In this document: piece by piece, positions 60,123-64,000 of the stretch
Layout: each line of letters begins with the position of its first letter
How positions within the stretch are numbered: the first letter of the stretch is position 1
Source: Streptacidiphilus albus JL83
GTDB lineage: Bacteria; Actinomycetota; Actinomycetes; Streptomycetales; Streptomycetaceae
Length of the DNA: 64,000 bases
NCBI RefSeq assembly: GCF_000744705.1
Contig: NZ_JQML01000001.1
Span: 7,388,017 to 7,452,016 of the forward strand
Direction of reading: 5' to 3'
Notes under the pieces: generated by a model
The model's database searches: none
What the model saw: only the letters and a program-made list of their open reading frames with translations
Told to the model about the DNA's origin: nothing
Made by a program: the position numbers and the translations under genes

Positions 60123-61133
60123 CTACACGCAGGTGCGGGCACCCTTGACGTGGTTCGAGGTCAGCTTCTGCCCGGTCCAGAAGTAGTCGGGCGCGCCCGA
60201 GCCGGGGAAGTATCCGAAGCTCAGGCTGGACTGCCCCGCCTGTGCGTTGAACCCGGCGCCCAGGGTGATTCGGGCGGTGACCGTCCGGTCGTAGCCGGGG
60301 CCGGTCGCCCAGTGGAGGAGGTCCACGGACTCCTGGTTCAGTCCGGCGGCCTCCAGGCCGACCCGGTGCCACCGGTGGGTCGTCGGGTCCAGGACGTCGA
60401 CCTCGGCGTCGCAGGCCTTGGGGCCGTTCATGGTGCCGTACTTCTGCCCCTGCCAAATGAAGAAGCCGGCGTTGGGGATGTTCCAGTCGGCGTGGTTGGC
60501 TGTGGCGATGTGGATCTGGAAGAGCCGGGTCTTCCCGTCTGCCGGGATGTTGGTCGGCAGGCCGGTGATGGTGGTGGTCAGCCCCTCGGGCGCGACCCCG
60601 GACGACGCCTGGGCGGTGCGAGCGCCGCCCCAGAGCACGTTCGCCGTGGGAGTCAGAATCGCCTCGAAGGAGGAGTCGAAGGGGTCGGTCTCCGCGCTGG
60701 TCGCCACCTGGCGGGCCCGCACCTGGAAGGTCCGGACGCTGTGCGCCGAGAGATCGAGCGTGCCGCCCTTGAGGAAGTCGAAGTAGCCGGCGAACAAACG
60801 GAGTGCCGGGTTGGTGCTCATCTCCGTCCACTGGACCGGTACGGAAGTCCACGCGCCGGTGGTTCCGGAGCGGATCTGGAACTGGAACTGGCGTGGGTCA
60901 TCGCCTCCCGACACGGCGAACTGAAGGCGGTCCGTAGTGTCCTTGACTGCGCTCGGGTTCTTGGCCTGGATCGTCCATGTGCCCCAGGCGCCGTCGACCT
61001 GCAGTCCCCTCGGGCCCGTGATTCCGATCGCGACGGCGGCTTGCTGAGGAGTTGCGGCCATGGCCGCTCCCGTGGTTCCGAGGACGAGCGTCGCGGCCAG
61101 CGCAGCGGCCGTGCAAACGCGGGAGATATTCAT
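60123..61133 (-). CDS. Secreted hypothetical protein
   Basis: 336 residues. Sec signal RVCTAAALAATLVLGTTGAA ends at AMAATPQQ. The mature protein is beta-rich (GAWGTWTIQAKNPSAVKDTT, FDFLKGGTLDLSAHSVRTFQ, ITLGAGFNAQAGQSSLSFGY), suggesting tandem Ig-like or jelly-roll domains; two Cys (KACDAEVDV and the C-terminal TCV) could pair. Not recognised as an enzyme. It stands alone between the orphan antitoxin and a relic zone. Confidence 0.8.
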   Translation of the reverse strand: MNISRVCTAAALAATLVLGTTGAAMAATPQQAAVAIGITGPRGLQVDGAWGTWTIQAKNPSAVKDTTDRLQFAVSGGDDPRQFQFQIRSGTTGAWTSVPVQWTEMSTNPALRLFAGYFDFLKGGTLDLSAHSVRTFQVRARQVATSAETDPFDSSFEAILTPTANVLWGGARTAQASSGVAPEGLTTTITGLPTNIPADGKTRLFQIHIATANHADWNIPNAGFFIWQGQKYGTMNGPKACDAEVDVLDPTTHRWHRVGLEAAGLNQESVDLLHWATGPGYDRTVTARITLGAGFNAQAGQSSLSFGYFPGSGAPDYFWTGQKLTSNHVKGARTCV

Positions 61134-61487
61134 GGATCCTCACGATCTGTCATAATTTCCCCCCGAACGACAGAGTGTCTGTTCGGAACGATGCCAAAGT
61201 AGCGTGTAGGCAAACGGGGCTGAGCACAGGGCTGCGGGGTTTTGCCCTTGACCGCGGACTCGGGTGTCATTCGGCGAGAGGCAGCGTAGTTGATCGATGT
61301 TCGTAGCTGATCGATATCTGCAGGCCAAGGGCAGATTGTCAGTTCGACGTCTTTGGCCGCGCTGCCGCGGCCCAGTAGCACCAGCCGGGACGCTATCTGG
61401 CAGAACAGGTGGAGCACCAGGCGAGGGGACACGACCGATCACCATCCCGCAACGGTCGTCGCTGCGGTTCGAATGGTCGCATGTGAA
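61134..61487. other. No gene recognised
   Basis: Upstream region of the secreted protein. A TTGATCGAT/GATCGATAT pair near 61290-61315 is AT-rich and may belong to a promoter; no ORF is supported. Confidence 0.35.
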
Positions 61488-61718
61488 CGGCACGGCGATG
61501 TTGTTGAACCCCACTCGCTGGTGGCCACGGTCCCCGCCTTCGCCGCCGCCCGCGTCGCCAGTCCCGTGGTGGCACTGTTCGACAACGACACGGCCGCCTC
61601 TGACGCCCTGTAGCCGATGGACCGCCCCGCACTGCCCGGAAGCATCAAGGTCCTGCAGCTTCCGCCCCCCCAAGTAGCATTGCGCTACCCGCCGCTTGGG
61701 CCATGCGGAGATCGGTGA
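61488..61718 (+). pseudogene. TOPRIM-like protein fragment
   Basis: One frame reads VEPHSLVATVPAFAAARVAS, then PVVALFDNDTAASDAL, a TAG stop, and in the same frame PMDRPALPGSIKVLQLPP and LRYPPLG before a second stop. The hydrophobic strand followed by DxDTA is a TOPRIM acidic motif. An in-frame stop and missing ends show a relic of a nuclease- or DNA-processing-type gene. Confidence 0.45.
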
Positions 61719-61885
61719 CTACGGCCCTACCTGGCCGGATGATTTGTCGGCACCCGCACAGTCCGGGTTTGTACGCCGTACTGACGGACTCGGGGGCCTC
61801 GATCGCCTCGGACACCTGCGGGCCGTGGAGGCCCAACTGGTTGATCCCGACCTAGAGCCCGCACCGTCCGCAGGGCTGACGTAGT

Positions 61886-62332
61886 GTGCTCCTGCGCTCG
61901 ACCCACTTCCCCGGGGGAACACAGAGGAAGCCTGCACGCGCGTCACTTGCCGTCGCCACTGCGGTGGTCCTAGCCGTCACCGCTGCCGCGTCCCCGGCCG
62001 CGTACGCGACCGGGGCGGTCACCCCCGCAGTGCCGCTGGCGCTCGCCCACTTCTCACACCTGGTCGTGGAGTGTGGAGCACCGGTGGGCCGGCGAGCAGT
62101 ATTCCGTGCAGGCGGACTGGAGCGTGGGATCACCAGTGGACCCACACGGTCGCGGCCGGCGCCGGCGGCCTCGGTGGTGTCGTGCGCGGACTGCCCGGCA
62201 TCCCCACTCGTTGGACCAACCGCGGCCGCCCCTGCCCTCGACTTCGGTCCCCTGATCCGGCACGCGGAACTCGAAGCCGGGGGGCTCACCCCGGGCCGGG
62301 AACCGGCCTCTGGCTTCAGAAGATGCCGTTGA
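61886..62332 (+). pseudogene. Possible secreted-protein 5' fragment
   Basis: From GTG 61886 the frame encodes a signal-like N-terminus (RASLAVATAVVLAVTAAASP, AAYATG) and then low-information sequence that runs antisense into the end of the FG-GAP gene. It may be the remains of a secreted protein. No ribosome site is clear. Confidence 0.25.
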
Positions 62333-63524
62333 GGCCCCACCAGTCCATATTGATGACCTGCCAGGCGGCGTAGCCACCGCTGCCGTTGCCCGGCATCAGG
62401 TAGCCGACGCCGAGGTTGCCGCTGGGGTCCTCTCCCGACAGGCCCACCAGGTCCGGCTTGCCGTCGCCGGTGGCGTCACCGAGGGCGACGAAGGAGGTGA
62501 AACGGTTCCAGTTGGCTGTGCTGATCAGGCGGGATGATGCGAGGCCGCCGCGGCCGTTGCCGTAGAAGGCCCGCAGGTGGCCGTTGGAGGCGCGGGCGAT
62601 CAGGTCGGGGTGGCCGTCGCCATTGAGGTCGCCGGCGCCGACGATCGCCGTGAACTGGTTGAAGCCGCGGCCGATGAGCGTGCGCGGCCCGAAAGTACCG
62701 TTGCCGCGCCCGGGGATCAGGTACAGCGAGCCGTTCGCGGTGCGGCCTACCAGGTCGTCCTTGCCGTTGCCGGTGAAGTCGCCGACTCCGGTGAGGGCGG
62801 TGTACTGGTTCCAGCCGCCGCTGATCCAGTGTCCCGCGCCGACGGTGCCGTTGCCGAGACCGGGATGCAGAAACAGATTGCCGCCGTCGGTCCGAGCCAG
62901 GACGTCCTCGCGGCCGTCGCCGTTGAGGTCGCCGTGGCGGATGATGAGGTTCATGCCGTTCCAGCCGGAGCCCAGATAGCGGGCGCTGCCGTTGGTCCCG
63001 GAGACGGACCACAGCCGACCGGCGTCGTCGCGGGCGACCAGGTCCGCAGTCCCGTCGTTGTTCAGGTCGCCGAAACCCATCGGCTTGGGGGACTTGACCG
63101 CATACCACGCGGGCCACGCTGTGGTGTAGCGCTCCCGGTCGGTGGCGACCATCTTGATGGACTTGATGGCACGGTCCAGGCTGGAGTCGTAACCAGTGGC
63201 TCCCTGTCCGGCCTCGTCGTCGAAGTAGATGCCGCCGCCGTAGAAGGAGTAGTCGGCCTTCGAGTACAGGCAGGCGTCCTCACTGCTCCGGTTCCAGTAC
63301 GAGCGGATACGGTCCGACCAGGCGCCGAGGGTCGGTTCGCTGCTCTTGGTCTTGTAGAGCTGCCCGGTGCCCTCGGTACCGCTCCAGCCGCATACGTAGC
63401 CTCGCGGACAGGCATTGAAGCCGGTTGCGGCCGAGGCCCCGGTCATGGGCAACAGTGAGAACGCTGCCGCCAGCAACGTCGTGGCGATCGCGGCCGCACT
63501 CCTTCGCCGGTTGCGCTGGCTCAT
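62316..63524 (-). CDS. Secreted FG-GAP/VCBS-repeat protein with I36 inhibitor-like domain
   Basis: 402 residues from ATG 63524 (GGCGGAG upstream; the frame to 63632 adds no signal). A Sec signal ends near TGASAATG. Residues about 38-100 (NACPRGYVCGWSGTEGTGQL and later SEDACLYSKADY) match peptidase-inhibitor family I36-like domains with paired Cys. The rest is five or six FG-GAP repeats with calcium-binding-type cores (GDLNNDGTADLVAR, GDLNGDGREDVLAR, GDFTGNGKDDLVGR, GDLNGDGHPDLIAR, GDATGDGKPDLVGL), forming a propeller. An extracellular binding or protease-control role is likely. Confidence 0.88.
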   Translation of the reverse strand: MSQRNRRRSAAAIATTLLAAAFSLLPMTGASAATGFNACPRGYVCGWSGTEGTGQLYKTKSSEPTLGAWSDRIRSYWNRSSEDACLYSKADYSFYGGGIYFDDEAGQGATGYDSSLDRAIKSIKMVATDRERYTTAWPAWYAVKSPKPMGFGDLNNDGTADLVARDDAGRLWSVSGTNGSARYLGSGWNGMNLIIRHGDLNGDGREDVLARTDGGNLFLHPGLGNGTVGAGHWISGGWNQYTALTGVGDFTGNGKDDLVGRTANGSLYLIPGRGNGTFGPRTLIGRGFNQFTAIVGAGDLNGDGHPDLIARASNGHLRAFYGNGRGGLASSRLISTANWNRFTSFVALGDATGDGKPDLVGLSGEDPSGNLGVGYLMPGNGSGGYAAWQVINMDWWGLNGIF

Positions 63525-63835
63525 GTACTCCGCCTTGTGTGTTCCATGTGTCTCTGCTGGCCGGCGGATCCTACTCGGGTGCGTACTTGGGCCGATGGAC
63601 GAGGGCGAGCGCCACAGGGTGTCGAGAACCACATCCGTACAGGCCGGTGCGCTGTGCTGCGCTTCACGCGGCGTGGCTTTGGTGTTCGAATGAACGCGTT
63701 CGGCATGGCGTCCGTCAGAGCCTGAGCGTGTTCAATTCAGCGATCGAGCAGCGTACAGCTGGGACTGCTCAGCTCTGGTGCTTCGGGGAAGCCCGTGGTC
63801 GCGGAGCTCCCCGTCGGCGGCACCGGTCGCCGGGC
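63525..63835. other. No gene recognised
   Basis: 311 bp upstream of the FG-GAP gene and downstream of the partial gene at the window end. No supported ORF, repeat or hairpin was seen. Confidence 0.4.
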
Positions 63836-64000
63836 CTACCCGAGCACGCGGTCGACCGCGTGCAGTGCGTCGCCGGGGTTGCGAACCAAGATGATCTTAG
63901 CGGTCGGCGCGTGGGTGTGAATGATATTGAGGATCCGGTTGAACCAGAGGGCTGTCAGTTCGGTCGGCGGAAGCTCAGGGTCCTGTCCGTTGATGAAGCT
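63836..64000 (-). CDS. C-terminal part of an unidentified protein (continues outside window)
   Basis: Minus-strand frame open from the window edge to TAG 63836-63838: 54 residues including DPELPPTELTALWFNRILNI, HAPTAKIILVRNPGDALHAV and DRVLG. The composition is plausible coding sequence. The family cannot be named from this fragment. Confidence 0.6.
   Translation of the reverse strand, partial: SFINGQDPELPPTELTALWFNRILNIIHTHAPTAKIILVRNPGDALHAVDRVLG

Overview
The window is high-GC, densely coded DNA with GTG starts, 4-bp start/stop overlaps and many secreted carbohydrate-active proteins. This points to a Streptomyces-like actinomycete (Streptomycetaceae or a close relative). It starts inside one gene and ends inside another. 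Every statement here comes from reading the sequence and from family knowledge; no search was run.

Region 1 (1-5.3 kb): the end of a wall- or membrane-anchored beta-helix protein; a secreted arabinofuranosidase-like glycosidase with a CBM2; and an ECF sigma factor with a membrane partner whose outer domain looks polysaccharide-binding, possibly an RsgI-like sensor. Relics of a lutC gene and of a SARP regulator lie in the gaps.

Region 2 (5.4-23.6 kb): an L-rhamnose / rhamnose-containing glycan locus. A LacI regulator and an ABC importer (binding protein and two permeases, no ATPase) are followed by rhamnose mutarotase, a secreted beta-helix protein and a GH63-like glycosidase. A second LacI regulator diverges from rhaI, rhaD (aldolase-dehydrogenase fusion), rhaB and lutABC. 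Together they would carry rhamnose to DHAP plus lactaldehyde, lactate and pyruvate. Candidate operators are visible for both regulators.

Region 3 (23.8-37 kb): mobile and decayed DNA. It holds a TcmP/DUF5131 pair, an integrase relic, a 3' tRNA-Pro fragment with nearby direct repeats (att site), two odd tRNA-like genes, an S1-domain gene, a hydrolase/PucR pair, truncated IS110 and IS1182 transposases, an AbiJ-like fragment, another integrase fragment, a Phd-RelE toxin-antitoxin pair, and a 1.07-kb defective IS with 26-bp inverted repeats inserted into an older transposase relic.

Region 4 (37-49.5 kb): lipid and terpenoid genes. These are a beta-ketoacyl synthase with ACP, an acyltransferase, a divergent P450-like protein with a lipase-like hydrolase, and then a compact class-II-terpene-cyclase / P450 / HAD-phosphatase operon beside a secreted lipase.

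Region 5 (49.7-55.5 kb): gntR and metE relics, then a four-gene operon of secreted proteins (coiled coil-like; beta-pore-former-like; lectin-like fusion; RCC1 propeller).

Region 6 (55.6-59.6 kb): the most interesting locus. A TIR-STAND (NLR-like) protein has a C-terminal domain that is clearly related to a complete small protein encoded divergently beside it. Transposase relics of one family flank the pair. This looks like an undescribed two-component immune module. The window closes with an orphan XRE antitoxin, secreted proteins and more relics.
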